NCBI GenBank assembly: GCA_012728785.1
Contig: JAAYEK010000256.1
Coordinates: 1 to 51,811 of the forward strand
Length of the DNA: 51,811 nt
Direction of reading: 5' to 3'
Source of the DNA: Bacillota bacterium
GTDB lineage: Bacteria; Bacillota; UBA4882; UBA8346
Shown here: positions 51,311 to 51,811 of the stretch, one piece after another
How positions within the stretch are numbered: position 1 is the stretch's first letter
How the letters are laid out: each line of letters starts with the position of its first letter
Notes under the pieces: model-generated
Seen by the model: only the letters and a program-made list of their open reading frames with translations
Told to the model about the DNA's origin: nothing
The model's database searches: none
Made by a program: the position numbers and the translations under genes

Positions 51311-51620
51311 AACTACCGCCGCCTCACCCACCCGCTACCTGGTCAGTTTAGTTACTTAACAGCAACATTTCTCTCCATGAATGTTAGCAGGTTTTGAGTG
51401 TTTGGAGAGGGACAGGTTGTTTTATTTTTGATTGTAGTTACTTTGCTGTCAGGGTCTATTAATTAGGATAAATTTCTGGCTGAAGACGTTTTTATTAATG
51501 CTACTAACAAATGAAGTGAACTAAGGTCTGTGTGAAGAGAAACTTGTTATCCGGTTATTTCATAACAAAATTAATATCCTAAATTTTCCAATAAGTCTTT
51601 GACCTTGTATCGTTTAACAT
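51311..51620. other. Intergenic region downstream of the helicase
   Basis: About 310 bases in which I see no supported gene, strong hairpin or promoter; base composition drops to A/T-rich towards the right. Confidence 0.4.
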
Positions 51621-51811
51621 TTATGCTTTTGGATTTTGTTCATCAGATTTATAAAATTTTAAATATTCACTATCTTTTGGCCCGAAGCATCGACCTCTTG
51701 ACTTTTTAAATACTACATTAAAATATTCTTTTGCTTTTGACAATTCCCCTATTTCATAGGCAACCTTACCAGCCCATAACTCTCGTTCGCCGGTATCACC
51801 CCGTTCAGGAT
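51621..51811 (-). CDS. C-terminal end of an unidentified protein (TPR-like)
   Basis: A minus-strand frame open to the window edge encodes 62 residues ending at TAA (51621-51623). It includes GERELWAGKVAYEIGELSKA, a helical pair of tetratricopeptide type, and RCFGPKDSEYLKFYKSDE. The start is outside the window. The A/T-rich codon use differs from the helicase gene, which may reflect transfer, but the piece is short. I do not recognise the family. Confidence 0.6.
   Translation of the reverse strand, partial: PERGDTGERELWAGKVAYEIGELSKAKEYFNVVFKKSRGRCFGPKDSEYLKFYKSDEQNPKA

Overview
The window reads as chromosome of a low-to-moderate GC, double-membraned (diderm) member of the Bacillota. Signs of an outer membrane are a PilQ-type secretin, a signal-peptide beta-barrel protein ending in an aromatic residue, a Prc-type periplasmic protease and a TolB-like propeller. 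Signs of Bacillota are RNase J, a SpoVB/MurJ-like flippase, strong AGGAGG-type ribosome binding sites and frequent TTG/GTG starts. A Limnochordia/Hydrogenispora- or Halanaerobiales-like lineage would fit, but this is inference; no 16S gene is visible. Most genes lie on the minus strand. No CRISPR array, tRNA, insertion sequence or prophage was recognised.

Layout, left to right. (1) 1-190: a near-consensus minus-strand promoter and a boxA-like rRNA leader; the rRNA gene lies at or beyond the left edge. (2) 423-6606: a split cobalamin methionine synthase (short MetH plus separate activation protein), nagA, a GNAT acetyltransferase and a small membrane protein. (3) 6755-9310 (+): promoter and three minor-pilin-like genes, the last with a probable lectin-like pilus-tip domain. 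(4) 9518-13077: TolB-like propeller, porin-like barrel with a long leader, small lipoprotein. (5) 13220-23895 (-): a complete type IV pilus locus in transcription order pilB, pilT, pilC, pilA, pilD, pilM, pilN, pilO, pilP-like, pilQ. The secretin carries two C-terminal LysM domains, and pilB is preceded by a consensus promoter plus a short hairpin-terminator RNA resembling an attenuator. (6) 23911-29116: RNase J, a NitT/TauT-type ABC transporter, and a pseudouridine synthase. (7) 29208-36872: two class A penicillin-binding proteins flanking a SpoVB/MurJ-like flippase (one pair overlaps tail-to-tail by 110 bases), a lipid kinase and an M23 peptidase: an envelope-building block. (8) 36944-48815: prc followed upstream by a full Bat cluster (moxR, DUF58, DUF4381-like, batA, batB, batC, batD, batE), a Smr-domain gene that seems to start at ATT, and a DUF1232 protein. 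(9) 48965-51310 (+): a PD-(D/E)XK nuclease-XPD/DinG helicase fusion; then a partial gene at the right edge.

How the genes work together: most of the window builds or services a diderm envelope. The pilus machine spans both membranes, its secretin probably tethered to peptidoglycan by LysM. The PBPs, flippase and M23 enzyme make and remodel that peptidoglycan. Prc, the Bat system and the propeller are probable periplasm or inner-membrane quality-control factors. Two places deserve a sequence check: batB has lost its C-terminal helix to a one-base frame change, and smr lacks any standard start codon.
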